Part shown: piece by piece, positions 45,247-54,840 of the stretch
How positions within the stretch are numbered: the stretch's first letter is position 1
How the letters are laid out: each line of letters opens with the position of its first letter
NCBI GenBank assembly: GCA_965276675.1
Contig: OZ255624.1
Span: forward strand, 62,001-126,000
Direction of reading: 5' to 3'
Length of the DNA stretch: 64,000 bases
DNA from: G965276675 sp965276675
GTDB lineage: Bacteria > Acidobacteriota > Terriglobia > Terriglobales > Acidobacteriaceae
The notes under the pieces: model-generated
What the model saw: the letters and a program-made list of their open reading frames with translations, nothing else
Databases searched by the model: none
What the model was told of the DNA's origin: nothing
Program-made: the position numbers and the translations under genes

Positions 45247-47230
45247 GGACTCCTTCTCCGGCCTTGGCTTCTTTGAGCTCTGTCGCGGCCGTGCCGGGCA
45301 CCGCTCCTGGCACTCCAGTTACGACCCGCATGATGACCGGCTTTTGCGCAAAGCCTTCCAGCGGGAGCACCCAGCGGGTGTTGCCGGACTCCCCAGCGGT
45401 ATCGGTCGTGCCATCCAGCCCGCAGGCCGGTGTAGCATCCAGTGTAAAGCCCAGCCTGGCATAGAGCTCCTTGACCATGCCATTCTTCGCCGTGGGCCTG
45501 TACTCGCCGATGATGCGCTCTGCCCCGAGCTCGCGCGCTCCCGCGGCTAGCAGATTTAGGCATGCCTCCTCGACCTGGCGGCCCAACACCCGGCAGCTCA
45601 TCAGCCACGTGTCCACCAGCAGGTCGCCTTGCGGGTTGAGCCGGCCGATGAGGATTGCGATCATGCCGTTGTCGCCAAATCGGTCCAGCAGTCGAAGCTG
45701 AAAAGTGAGCACCGTGGGGTCGGCCATCATGGCGCGCACCTCGACTTCGTTGTAGCGCCGGGTCGTTAGATTGAACTGGTTTGTCTTGTTAATAAGCTGC
45801 ACGATGCGGGCGAGGCCAAGCCCGTCGAATGGCCGCGCCACCAGCTCCATCTCCAACCCGCGCAGGTAGCCATCCATATCCGTTGCGCTCTCGCGCAGGC
45901 CCTCACGCGCCGCGTTTGCCTGGTACTGCCCGGTCCGCTCCCGGTCCTCCTCGGTAAGCGAGAGCGCCTCGAAGTAGCCCGCCCCGGCGATGGTGGAGAT
46001 GTAGAGCGAGGGGTCTTCGGGCAGCTCCGGGACGGCAATCTCGGGTAGCTCCGCCCGGATCAGGTTGCGTTCGAAGGGGTTGTCGTCCGCAAAGACCAGC
46101 GAGTCCAGACCGATATTGAGCTGTCTCGCAATTTCGCGCAAATTCGACGCTTTATCCGTCCAATTCGCGACAAAACAGGCGATATCGGCACGTTTCAGCA
46201 CCATATCTGGATGTTGCTCGAAGGGCGCCAGCGCGTTGCTCTCGTCGTTTTTGGAGCACACCGCCAGGATCACGCCACGCCGGGTCAGCCGTTGGGCGTA
46301 TCGCTGGAAAGCAACGTAGGCCTCACCCATGGCGCTGCCCTGCCCCAGCTGGATGCCCTCCAGACCATCGTCGCCGATGACCCCACCCCACAGGGTGTTA
46401 TCCAGATCGAGCACCAGGCACTTTGCCGACCGGCCGCGCAGTGCGGCCAGGATGCGCCCCACCAGGTCGCCGTAGATGTGCGAAACGCGCGGATGGATCT
46501 CCTGCTTGGACCGGTGCCACAGCACGGGATCATGCCACTCTCGGGTGCCGTCTTCCGCAGCATAGGCGTCGACGGCGAGCAGGTGGACACCGGCGGCATC
46601 CGCCCCAGGACGAAGCTGAGTATTGATGCCTTCGAGCACGGCAGCCGGAGAATCCGGAAAGCGCTGCTCGTTGTTGCCCATCAACCGAGGGAAGACCGGG
46701 AGCGCCGTTTGCTGGATTACGGTCGTGCCCATGGCCTTTGCCGCCGCCCAGCACGCGCGCATGTTCTCCAGCGCAGCCTCTGCCGTGGCGCCATCTCCCC
46801 CGGCCAGGTGGTAGCCGTCGAGCGCCAGCAAAACAATATCCGGCTTGAATGCGTGCAGAGTTGAACTAGTGTCCAGCAGCTCCTGCCGGTATTGCCCGTA
46901 TTCGCCCTCGAAGACCTCAACCCACAGCCCGCGGCGCAGCGCACCCACGCGGATCGCCGGCGCCAGGTGCTTCAGCGTGGACGAGCCGAGCAACGCCAGC
47001 CGGATTGGCTTCGTGACCGCAGGAACCTTCTCCCCAGCCCTAAAGAGCCCCCCCAACAACTTTTGCGCTACACGATCCAGCTTCGCGGTCTGGATGAAAT
47101 CAATCCGCGCGTTCGCACAGGCCGCCAATCGCGCCCACTGCTCCGCTGCCGTCGGCAGATCGGCGGCACCGGCCAGCAATTCGTTCCATCCCTCTACCGG
47201 CGGCAACCAGCCTAGCTCAACCACGTCCAC
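45200..47230 (-). CDS. FkbH-like HAD-IIIC/GNAT enzyme (glyceryl-ACP loading type)
   Basis: 676 residues from GTG 47230 (GTG 47224 has the better ribosome spacing). An N-terminal FkbH-type domain (residues 1 to about 260, LALLGSSTLKHLAP) is followed by a HAD-like IIIC domain from about 265 with LVLDLDNTLWGGVIGDDG, AVCSKNDESNA and VFADDNPFERNLI, then a C-terminal acyltransferase-like part (INKTNQFNLTTRRY, DRFGDNGMIAILIG, SCRVLGRQVEEACL). FkbH proteins take glycerate from 1,3-bisphosphoglycerate, remove phosphate and load glyceryl on an ACP. A roughly 60-residue Ala/Gly/Thr-rich tail is unusual and overlaps the ACP gene. Confidence 0.9.
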   Translation of the reverse strand: MDVVELGWLPPVEGWNELLAGAADLPTAAEQWARLAACANARIDFIQTAKLDRVAQKLLGGLFRAGEKVPAVTKPIRLALLGSSTLKHLAPAIRVGALRRGLWVEVFEGEYGQYRQELLDTSSTLHAFKPDIVLLALDGYHLAGGDGATAEAALENMRACWAAAKAMGTTVIQQTALPVFPRLMGNNEQRFPDSPAAVLEGINTQLRPGADAAGVHLLAVDAYAAEDGTREWHDPVLWHRSKQEIHPRVSHIYGDLVGRILAALRGRSAKCLVLDLDNTLWGGVIGDDGLEGIQLGQGSAMGEAYVAFQRYAQRLTRRGVILAVCSKNDESNALAPFEQHPDMVLKRADIACFVANWTDKASNLREIARQLNIGLDSLVFADDNPFERNLIRAELPEIAVPELPEDPSLYISTIAGAGYFEALSLTEEDRERTGQYQANAAREGLRESATDMDGYLRGLEMELVARPFDGLGLARIVQLINKTNQFNLTTRRYNEVEVRAMMADPTVLTFQLRLLDRFGDNGMIAILIGRLNPQGDLLVDTWLMSCRVLGRQVEEACLNLLAAGARELGAERIIGEYRPTAKNGMVKELYARLGFTLDATPACGLDGTTDTAGESGNTRWVLPLEGFAQKPVIMRVVTGVPGAVPGTAATELKEAKAGEGVHAAGHAATRDLQQTY

Positions 47231-47512
47231 CCCTTACGCACGAGCGTCCTCTCCATTCCCTCACAGCCCGCAGGCTTTTTCAACCCGGACCGGAAACGGA
47301 GAAGTGGGTCAGGTGGTCCAGCTGGTCACTCTTATCTCAAACTGTACTTAGCAAGCAGTTCGGGAGTTCATTGTCCAGGGGGTGCCGGCAACTCGCGGCA
47401 GCGGTGTGGCGTCAATCTCCAAATGCCGGTTTGCAAGCAAATTGCCGGATCACCATCAAGCAACAGAGTTGGCGCCTACCCAGGCATGCACATGGCAGGA
47501 GCCTAGGATTGT

Positions 47513-48859
47513 TCACGCTCCATAAATGTTCATATTTATGAATTCATTGCGGAACTTGCCCTTCGGATCGTACTGGGCGAGAAGCGCTTGATACTCGGGC
47601 ATCTTTGCATACAGCGACCGTAGGCGCGTGGGAGACATAGTGAAGAGTTTGGCCCAGTGCGGCTTGGCATGAAAGGGCGCAAGCCTTTCTTCAATGAGCG
47701 GAAGAATTTTCTTGACCGTAGGCCAGTCCGGTTTCCAGGTAAAGTGAACCGTCATCGAGGGCTGCTGGTAGCAAGGGCTGATCCAGAGGTTGTCTGCGGC
47801 GATGGTGCGAAACTCTGAGACGAAAAGGTGGGGTGTGATTTGGTCGCGTAATTGCTCAACCGCGAGGATGGCCTCGTAGCCTTTGTCGATAGGAACAAAG
47901 TATTCCGATTGCATTTCCGCTCCACTGCTGGGCGTAAAGTTCATCCGAAAATGCGGGAGCCGTTCATACCAGGGCCCAGGAATGCCCATCTGCTCGGTGC
48001 AGTTTTCCGCCGAATGATCCGAGATGGGGTGCATCTTGCGGGTGGCGAGTTTTGCACCATAGAACCCAGTCTCTTGGTGACTCGGAGCACCCTGATCGAT
48101 ACGGCGCTTGATCCAGACCTGCGTGGCGCGATGGTTTTGCCAGTCGGTAAAGAGGCTGACGCTGTATCCGCTCGCGAATATATCGTTCAGGTGATGTTCC
48201 AATTGCGCGAAGGAGAGATTCTCGTAGACGACCTGGGTCATTTGGAAGGTGGGCTGAACATCGAGGGTGATTTTGGTGATGACACCGAGGGCGCCAAGTC
48301 CAACGACGGTGCCGGGAAACGTGTCGCCGAGCTTCTCGCGGGACAAGGTCACGACTTCCCCGTTGGCGGTGACGATCTCCATGGCGCGAACGGAGGTCGA
48401 CAGATTGCCATTTTTGCTGCCAGAGCCATGTGTGGCGGTGGCGCAGGCGCCAACGACAGAGATGTGCGGAAGTGAAGCGAGATTGTGGACGGCGAAGCCG
48501 CGGCTATCAATGTAGGGAGCGAGATGGCCATAGGTGACGCCTGCGCCGACCGTAACCGTGCGCGCTTTGGAATCGAGCTCGATTTGATCGAAGCGCTTCA
48601 GGGATATCTGGTCTACAGTACTATCCGCGATGCCGTTGAAAGAATGGCGCGCGCCTAGGGCTTTGAGGTGGGAGTGGCTCTGAATACTCTGCCGGACGTC
48701 TTCGATGTTGTTAGCCAGATCGAGATGATCGGTGCTGTATCGATAGTTCCCGGCCCAATTTGTGCGGCTACCGGACGGTGTCTGAGCGGAGGAGAGCTTT
48801 GACAGCAAGGTGCTGGCAAGAAGAGCGCCGGAGGTTTTCAGAAATTCTCGTTTGTCCAT
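47513..48859 (-). CDS. FAD-dependent alditol-oxidase-like enzyme, exported
   Basis: 448 residues from ATG 48859. The N-terminal MDKREFLKTSGALLASTLL resembles a Tat signal but lacks the twin arginine, so the export route is uncertain. VAO-type FAD domain: KALGARHSFNGIAD (RHSFN carries the histidine that links FAD in alditol/xylitol oxidases), SVVGACATATHGSG and GLGALGVITKITL. The C-terminal HWAKLF and PKGKFRNEF match sugar-alcohol and aldonolactone oxidases. Likely oxidises sugar alcohols to sugars with hydrogen peroxide release. Confidence 0.88.
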   Translation of the reverse strand: MDKREFLKTSGALLASTLLSKLSSAQTPSGSRTNWAGNYRYSTDHLDLANNIEDVRQSIQSHSHLKALGARHSFNGIADSTVDQISLKRFDQIELDSKARTVTVGAGVTYGHLAPYIDSRGFAVHNLASLPHISVVGACATATHGSGSKNGNLSTSVRAMEIVTANGEVVTLSREKLGDTFPGTVVGLGALGVITKITLDVQPTFQMTQVVYENLSFAQLEHHLNDIFASGYSVSLFTDWQNHRATQVWIKRRIDQGAPSHQETGFYGAKLATRKMHPISDHSAENCTEQMGIPGPWYERLPHFRMNFTPSSGAEMQSEYFVPIDKGYEAILAVEQLRDQITPHLFVSEFRTIAADNLWISPCYQQPSMTVHFTWKPDWPTVKKILPLIEERLAPFHAKPHWAKLFTMSPTRLRSLYAKMPEYQALLAQYDPKGKFRNEFINMNIYGA

Positions 48860-49153
48860 GCGTGTATCCCTCTCTCCTGTGCATCCCGAGGCTCACGGGC
48901 AGCTCAGACGTGTACGGAGCGTCTGAATGACGGTACGCAAGCACGCGGATTCCGGCAAGCAATCAGATTCCATAATCTTTGGTTACGCGTACTCGGAAAT
49001 GAGAAGAGCTCTCTTCGATCATACCCACAGCTCCGAGCGACTCCATCCCGAAGACCTTGTAAAACAAGGTCGAGCACCGTAATTGCATAGAGCGTATGAA
49101 CTTTGTCGAAACGGGGTTAAAAGGGGTTACAAGTAACTGCGCTTTAAACTCCT

Positions 49154-51376
49154 CTACTGTCCAGTCTCGTTCCGCAGAAATGAGAGAATATCCGCTTCGT
49201 CGTCCACCTGCTGCGTCACTGACACGCCGGCGCTATGGCCACCCTTGAGGCTATAGTGCAGCAGGATGGGCCGATTGCTCCCGTTCGCGGCCTGAATCTC
49301 AGCGGTCATCTTGCGCGCGTGGAGCGGGTCGACGCGGGTGTCGTTGTCGCCGGAGAAGAACATGATCGCCGGGAACTTCGTACCAGGCTTGACGTTCTGG
49401 TACGGCGAGTAGGCACGGATGTAGGCGTAATCCTTGGGGTTTTCAGCCGAGCCGTACTCGGTCGTCCATAGCCGGCCGAAGAGGAAGTTCTGGTAGCGCA
49501 GCATGTCGAGCAGCGGATAGCCGCAGACGATCGCGCCGAATAGCTCCGGATGCTGCGTCATCGCCGCGCCCATCAGCAGGCCGCCATTCGAGCGTCCCCA
49601 GATGGCCAGGTGTGCCGTATCCGTGTATTTGTTGGCGATCAGGTACTCAGCCGCGCCGAAGAAGTCGTCAAAGACGTTCTGCTTCCTTTCGAACATGCCG
49701 GCCTTGTGCCACGCTTCGCCGTACTCGCCGCCGCCGCGCATATTCGGCACGGCAAAGAAGCCGCCCTGCTCCACCCACCATGCATACATGGGATTCCACG
49801 CGGGCGTCAGACTTACATGGAAGCCGCCATAACCGGTCAGCAGCGTGCGCGTGTCGCCAGTCAGCTTCAACCCCTTCTTGCCGACGATGAACATCGGTAC
49901 GCGGGTGCCATCTTTCGAGTGATAGAAGACCTGCTTTACCTCATATGAGGCGGAGTCGAAGGGCACCTTCGGTTGCGCGAAGACATCGCTCTTGCCGGTG
50001 GCGACGGTGTAGCGGAAGAGCGTCGGCGGCACGTTGAAAGACTGGAAGCTGTAGAAGCCCTCTGGTGCCAGCGGTCTTCCATAGACAACAGAACCCGCGC
50101 CAATGCCCGGGAAAACCACCTCGCCGGTCCGCTGGCCAGCGAGTGTGTAGGCCGTAACCTCGCTCTTCACATCGACCAGGTGCTCGACAAAGAGCTTGCC
50201 GCCCACGATGCTGGACGATTCGATGACGTTCTTGCTCTCCGGGATCACTGCCGGCCATGTATCCGGCTCCGTCCCCTGCGTCGCCTTCAACACGCGGCCA
50301 TTCGGCGCCTTGTAATCCGTCTGCACGTAAAAGTTGTCGTGGCCATCTTCCAGGAGCGAGAAGCGATTTTCGATATTCCATACCAGCGGCACCACCGGAG
50401 CATCCGGCTGCCGTAAGTCCTTCAGCAAAATATCCACGCGGTGCGCGGGCACGCCACGGCTGATGGTCAGAACCAGATAATGGCCGTTGTCCGTCACGTC
50501 GGCGTTGATCAGGTCAAGTTCGCCCAGCTTCTCTCCGCGATATTCCCGGCCAAAGATCACCGCATCGTCCGATTGCGGAGTGCCGAACGAATGCGAGTAG
50601 ACCAGCGTGCCGTCATGCGTGAAGACGGCATAGAAGAGGCCTTTCTTGTCCGGACGCACCTGCACGCCCATGTAGCGCCGGCTGGCGAACTGGTCCGGCA
50701 GTTCCCCCCGCGTCTTCACGTCAAGCACGCGCAGCGCCATCTCGTCCGCGCCCCCCTGCCGGATGCCGTAGACCAGCAGCGAGCCGTCGTTCGTCACCGT
50801 CTCAATCCCAGCGGAGGTGTTCTGGTCCGCGCTGAGTTTGGACGCATCCACCAGCTTCTCGTCGGCTCCCGACCAGCCGTTGCGGACGTAGATCGAGCCC
50901 TGGTTCTCGTCGGCCAGCCGCTTCTTGAAGAAATACAGATCGCCGCGCTCCGTTGGCCGCACTGCCGGCACCGAGTAGACATCCACACGCTCGAGCCTGG
51001 TCAGCGCCGCCTTGATCTCCGGGCAATTTTTGATTTGCTCGAGGTACTCGTCCGTGTAGTGGTTTTGCGTCGTCAACCACGCCCGTGTCGCCGGCGCCTT
51101 CTGATCCTCTAGCCAACGGTATTGATCGGTCACAATCGCGCCGTTGAAGTTCTGTGTGGCTTCGTGCTTCTCTGTCGGCGGCGGCGCGGGTAGGCGGACG
51201 CTATTGCGCCCTTGAACCGGAGTCTCTGAAGGTGACGAGGTCTGTGCCAACAGGGCGCCGCTCATCAGGCAGAGACCCGCCCAAACACCTGCTGTAACGA
51301 CCGCAGCACGCGTGCGGCGCAGATCCCGCCGTCTAAACTTCGCCAAAAAGACCTCCGAATCAGACCCATCCACCAT
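49154..51376 (-). CDS. Prolyl oligopeptidase family (S9A) serine peptidase, exported
   Basis: 740 residues. Signal peptide near residues 22 to 45 after a basic stretch (RRRDLRRTR). An N-terminal beta-propeller (about 80 to 450: YRWLEDQKAPATRAWL, IYVRNGWSGADEKLVD) is followed by a catalytic alpha/beta-hydrolase domain with nucleophile in WGRSNGGLLMG, Asp in GDNDTRVDP and His in KGGHSAGV. Start ATG 51376 with GGGAG and AGAGGA nearby; the long n-region hints that a later start is possible. Cleaves proline-containing oligopeptides. Confidence 0.93.
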   Translation of the reverse strand: MVDGSDSEVFLAKFRRRDLRRTRAAVVTAGVWAGLCLMSGALLAQTSSPSETPVQGRNSVRLPAPPPTEKHEATQNFNGAIVTDQYRWLEDQKAPATRAWLTTQNHYTDEYLEQIKNCPEIKAALTRLERVDVYSVPAVRPTERGDLYFFKKRLADENQGSIYVRNGWSGADEKLVDASKLSADQNTSAGIETVTNDGSLLVYGIRQGGADEMALRVLDVKTRGELPDQFASRRYMGVQVRPDKKGLFYAVFTHDGTLVYSHSFGTPQSDDAVIFGREYRGEKLGELDLINADVTDNGHYLVLTISRGVPAHRVDILLKDLRQPDAPVVPLVWNIENRFSLLEDGHDNFYVQTDYKAPNGRVLKATQGTEPDTWPAVIPESKNVIESSSIVGGKLFVEHLVDVKSEVTAYTLAGQRTGEVVFPGIGAGSVVYGRPLAPEGFYSFQSFNVPPTLFRYTVATGKSDVFAQPKVPFDSASYEVKQVFYHSKDGTRVPMFIVGKKGLKLTGDTRTLLTGYGGFHVSLTPAWNPMYAWWVEQGGFFAVPNMRGGGEYGEAWHKAGMFERKQNVFDDFFGAAEYLIANKYTDTAHLAIWGRSNGGLLMGAAMTQHPELFGAIVCGYPLLDMLRYQNFLFGRLWTTEYGSAENPKDYAYIRAYSPYQNVKPGTKFPAIMFFSGDNDTRVDPLHARKMTAEIQAANGSNRPILLHYSLKGGHSAGVSVTQQVDDEADILSFLRNETGQ

Positions 51377-51558
51377 TCCTCTTTCTCCCTTTATCGTGCG
51401 TAGACGCTTCCCTGAATTCGCTTCGCCACAACACGCGCTTCAACCTAAAGCATTCTCACAGATACTGTGAGGTCGCCGGCTTCCGTTCTGTGCAGCTTTT
51501 CTTGACGGAAAAGCTGCGCCAAGTTCCACTCCCGCATTACACCTACTATAAGAATGCT

Positions 51559-52092
51559 TTACCGCCAGCTCTCCACCGGCTCAGTTGCGGCGCGGCGCCA
51601 GAAGGCAAAGGTGCGTTCCGTGATGGTATACCGGGCCGCCCCAGTCTCCTCCCGGTAAAGCCACTCAAGAAAACGCCAGAACTTCTCCGCTTCCTCTTCC
51701 AGCCCCAGAACGCGCAGCGAGCGCAGGATCCGGGTGATCCGCAGGTGGTTGTGATTGCCGGCGTGGAGCCAGTTGCGCGCGTGCTCGGCAAACTGCGGCC
51801 CAGCCTCGATCGCATGCTCGTGCTCTACCAACCCATAGAACACCAGCATGCGGTGGAAGGACCCGCGCAGCCACTCGCGCATGTCCGCATTCCCGTGAAA
51901 GGCCGCAATGGTCGCAGCGTCCAGTACTGGCGCCCAAGGGTTGGCGCCACTCGCTTCCGGCAACGGGAACAGCCATTGGATGTAGTCGTGCACCTCTTCA
52001 AGCTCGGTGTCAGACCAGTCGAGAATCTCACCGAGGGTACGCCCGCTGCCATCCCGGCCCGCACCGCCATAGAACTTCGTGATCGCGCTCAT
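51559..52092 (-). CDS. OGFr-domain (opioid growth factor receptor-like) protein
   Basis: 177 residues covering almost the whole conserved OGFr region: ITKFYGGAGRDGSGRTLGEI, ELEEVHDYIQWLFPLPEAS, LDAATIAAFHGN, RMLVFYGL and NHNHLRITRILRSLRVLG. Found sporadically in bacteria, where its role is unknown. The name derives from vertebrate proteins and implies nothing about opioids here. Divergent from murJ with 110 bp between. Confidence 0.9.
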   Translation of the reverse strand: MSAITKFYGGAGRDGSGRTLGEILDWSDTELEEVHDYIQWLFPLPEASGANPWAPVLDAATIAAFHGNADMREWLRGSFHRMLVFYGLVEHEHAIEAGPQFAEHARNWLHAGNHNHLRITRILRSLRVLGLEEEAEKFWRFLEWLYREETGAARYTITERTFAFWRRAATEPVESWR

Positions 52093-52202
52093 GCACGTTG
52101 AGTTGTCGTTTCGCCGCTAGCAGTTGTCGCCCGAGAACCAAAAGCAGTACGGTAAACCGTGAGAGAGCGCTGTGTAGATAGTTAACTCCGTATACTCGAC
52201 CT

Positions 52203-53789
52203 TTGAACGCCCAGACTCCACACAGCAAAGCCGCGGGCAAGGCCTCGGCACTCGCGGTTGCGACTGGCATTCTGCTCAGCCGGCTGGTGGGGCTGGTGCG
52301 CGATCGCGTATTTGCCCACTACTTCGGCAACTCGGACGCGGCGGATGCCTTTCGCGCCGCCTTCCGCATTCCTAACTTCCTGCAAAACCTCTTCGGCGAA
52401 GGCGTGCTCTCGGCTTCCTTCATTCCGGTCTATGCACGGCTGAATGCGGAAGGTCGTCACGAAGAAGCCTCCGAAGTCGCCGAAGCGATTTTCGCGCTGC
52501 TGTTTCTGGTGACGTCGCTGCTCGTCGTGGCCGGCGTCTTCGCCACGCCTTGGCTCATTGACGCCATCGCACCAGGCTTTCACGGGGACAAGCGCCTGCT
52601 CACGGTTCATCTGGTGCAGATTCTCTTTCCTGGAGCGGCCCTGCTGGTCTTCTCCGCCTGGTGCCTGGGAATCCTCAACAGCCATCGCAAGTTTTTCCTG
52701 TCGTACGCAGCGCCTGTGCTGTGGAACCTCGCAATCATCGCGACCTTCTTCTGGAAGGGCGGCCACATGCCAGAGCCGCGGCTGGCAGTGATGATCGCAA
52801 TTGGCTCAGTGGTGGGCAGTGGTCTGCAGTTCGCGGTGCAGCTGCCGACCGTGCTGCGCTTCCTGTGGCCGCTGCGGCTGCGACTCCGCTTCACGACGGA
52901 ACATGTACGGTCCGTGGTCCGTAACTTCTTCCCGGTCTTTCTCAGCCGCGGTGTGGTGCAGATCAGCGCATACGTGGACTCGCTGCTCGCCAGCTTTCTG
53001 CCGACGGGCGCCGTCTCGGCGCTGGCCTATGCGCAGACCCTCTACTCGCTGCCGGTCAGCCTCTTCGGCATGGCCATCTCGGCGGCGGAGCTGCCCGCGA
53101 TGTCCAGCACCCTGGGCACCCCCGACGAGATCGCCAGCACCCTGCGCACTCGCCTCGCGAATGGACTGCAGCAAATCGCGTTTTTTGTCGTTCCCTCGGC
53201 CGTGGCGTTCGTCGTGCTGGGGGATGTGGTCGTTGCGGCGATCTACCGGTCCGGTCATTTTCGCGGCGGCGATGTCACTTTTGTCTGGAGCGTGCTGGCA
53301 GGCTCCGCCGTAGGATTGCTGGCCTCCACCTCCGGAAGACTCTACTCCTCGGCGTTCTACGCGCTGCGCAACACGCGCACGCCACTCAAGTTCGCCCTAC
53401 TCCGGGTCACGCTTACGCTCGCGCTTGGCTACTTCTTTGCCCTGCCCTTGCCGCGCCTGCTTGGGATTGACCGGCACTGGGGCGTGGCAGGGCTCACGTT
53501 TTCGGCCGGAATCGCTGGCTGGGTGGAGTTCGTGCTGCTGCGCGGGGCGCTCCACCGGCAGATCGGTGCTGTGGACTACTCCGGCTCACGCGTTTTGAAG
53601 CTGTGGATGGCCGCGCTGCTGGCGGCAGCATCAGCTTATGGCATCAAGGTCGAGCTGCCGTTCCACCGGCCCCTGCTGGTCGGCCTGTGCGTGCTGGTGC
53701 CATACGGAGCGATCTACGCCGCGCTTACGCAGTGGATGGGTATCGCCAGCCTGGGCGCCGTGTCGCGTGTCTTCCGCAAGAAGCGCTGA
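52203..53789 (+). CDS. murJ: Lipid II flippase
   Basis: Moves lipid-linked peptidoglycan precursor across the inner membrane. 528 residues from TTG 52203, about 14 membrane helices. Typical MurJ landmarks: ILLSRLVGLVRDRVFAHYFG, DAFRAAFRIPNFLQNLFGEG, SASFIPVY, a conserved polar-cavity arginine in the first helix, and FPVFLSRGVVQISAYVDS. C-terminus basic (RVFRKKR). Followed by a shared terminator and convergent bactofilin. Confidence 0.94.
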   Translation: MNAQTPHSKAAGKASALAVATGILLSRLVGLVRDRVFAHYFGNSDAADAFRAAFRIPNFLQNLFGEGVLSASFIPVYARLNAEGRHEEASEVAEAIFALLFLVTSLLVVAGVFATPWLIDAIAPGFHGDKRLLTVHLVQILFPGAALLVFSAWCLGILNSHRKFFLSYAAPVLWNLAIIATFFWKGGHMPEPRLAVMIAIGSVVGSGLQFAVQLPTVLRFLWPLRLRLRFTTEHVRSVVRNFFPVFLSRGVVQISAYVDSLLASFLPTGAVSALAYAQTLYSLPVSLFGMAISAAELPAMSSTLGTPDEIASTLRTRLANGLQQIAFFVVPSAVAFVVLGDVVVAAIYRSGHFRGGDVTFVWSVLAGSAVGLLASTSGRLYSSAFYALRNTRTPLKFALLRVTLTLALGYFFALPLPRLLGIDRHWGVAGLTFSAGIAGWVEFVLLRGALHRQIGAVDYSGSRVLKLWMAALLAAASAYGIKVELPFHRPLLVGLCVLVPYGAIYAALTQWMGIASLGAVSRVFRKKR

Positions 53790-53837
53790 CCGAAGCCTTC
53801 GGTACATCCGCACTGAGCAGCGAAGCCCTGTGGCAAC

Positions 53838-53865
53838 AAAGAGGCTCCGGCGAGCCGGAGCCTTT
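53838..53865. terminator. Bidirectional terminator between murJ and bactofilin
   Basis: AAAGAGGCTCCGG, loop CGAG, CCGGAGCCTTT: a 9-bp GC stem with A/T tails on both sides, 48 bp after the murJ stop and 20 bp after the bactofilin stop. Confidence 0.88.
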
Positions 53866-53884
53866 GCATGATGCTAGCGGCGAG

Positions 53885-54460
53885 TTAAACCTGGACTGGC
53901 TTCTGCGCCTCGTTGTTGGAAGCCACGGTTACCGGCTTGCTGTCGACCACTGGTGCGCCTTCCTTGCCGCCCGGGCCGCTTGGCTTGCGAATGTCGATGC
54001 CGCCCTTGAAGAAGGCGCCATCTTCGATCGAGATCCGCTGGGCGATCACATCGCCGGTGAGGGAACCTTCGCTGCGGATGTCCACACGGTCGCTGGCGTT
54101 GATGTTGCCGCGCACCTTGCCCAGAACCACGACTTCGCGGGCAGAGATGTTGGCCGCTACCTGGCCGTTACGGCCGACAGTAACGCGGTTGCCCGGCAGG
54201 TTGATGGCTCCTTCTACCTTGCCGTCAATGTACAGCGACTCGGAACCGGTGACTTCACCCTTGACCACCAGGCTCTTGCCGATGGTCGCCTGGTCAGCCG
54301 CCGCCTGAGCTGCCGCAGGCACGCTACTGCTCGTTGTGGGGCGCGGGGCGGCTGAGGTTGATTCAAATCCCGATCCGGAGGAGGTTGGGGGCACTGCCGG
54401 ACGATTCGGCTCCGTGCTGGGAGACTGGGGAGAGGTTCCGGGCTGGTTCGGTTTCCACAT
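53885..54460 (-). CDS. Bactofilin (polymer-forming cytoskeletal protein)
   Basis: 191 residues from ATG 54460. A disordered Pro/Ser/Thr-rich N-terminus (to about residue 55) precedes a right-handed beta-helix of short repeats (IGKSLVVKGEVTGSESLYIDG, VTVGRNGQVAANI, VVVLGKVRGNI, VDIRSEGSLTGDV) and a short disordered C-terminus. Bactofilins form nucleotide-free filaments that organise envelope enzymes, fitting the nearby murJ and M23 peptidase. Confidence 0.95.
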   Translation of the reverse strand: MWKPNQPGTSPQSPSTEPNRPAVPPTSSGSGFESTSAAPRPTTSSSVPAAAQAAADQATIGKSLVVKGEVTGSESLYIDGKVEGAINLPGNRVTVGRNGQVAANISAREVVVLGKVRGNINASDRVDIRSEGSLTGDVIAQRISIEDGAFFKGGIDIRKPSGPGGKEGAPVVDSKPVTVASNNEAQKPVQV

Positions 54461-54840
54461 CGCTTTCGCGTTTCCTTTCTACTACTGCGTAATGTTCTTG
54501 GCTCCAGGGTCACCTGCGGGAGCTCTGCACGCGCCCTGCCGTTCAATGGTCGACCTGGAGCAAGGATTAATCTCTTATGTTCGTCTCTGCTGTTCGTCTC
54601 TGCGGAATCGGTTTGGGAACTTGTCCGCGGAGACGGTTGAGACCGCGCCTTGTCTGCATATTACTCATCTCTTGAGAAAAATTGCACTGTTTGGCAATAT
54701 TCTTTTCGCGAGGATCATGACTCTGACGATACCATCCCACCTTTGTGTTACGAGAACTGAGCTTTTCTGCGTGCAGAGCGGGTAAGGCGCCCCTTTGGCC
54801 TGGCAAAGGCTCAGCCGGCCGCCTTCGTTAGCCACGGCCC
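54461..54840. other. Divergent region between bactofilin and RNase R
   Basis: 380 bp without a convincing gene. It contains a 13-bp tandem duplication GTTCGTCTCTGC(T/G) at 54579-54604. AT-rich DNA at about 54660-54720 could hold promoters for both directions (TTGAGA 17 bp from CAATAT on the plus strand, weak). Confidence 0.35.

Noticed and set aside
47231..47512. Possible small gene or RNA between FkbH and the alditol oxidase
   Set aside because: No supported start, domain or hairpin; likely promoter DNA only.
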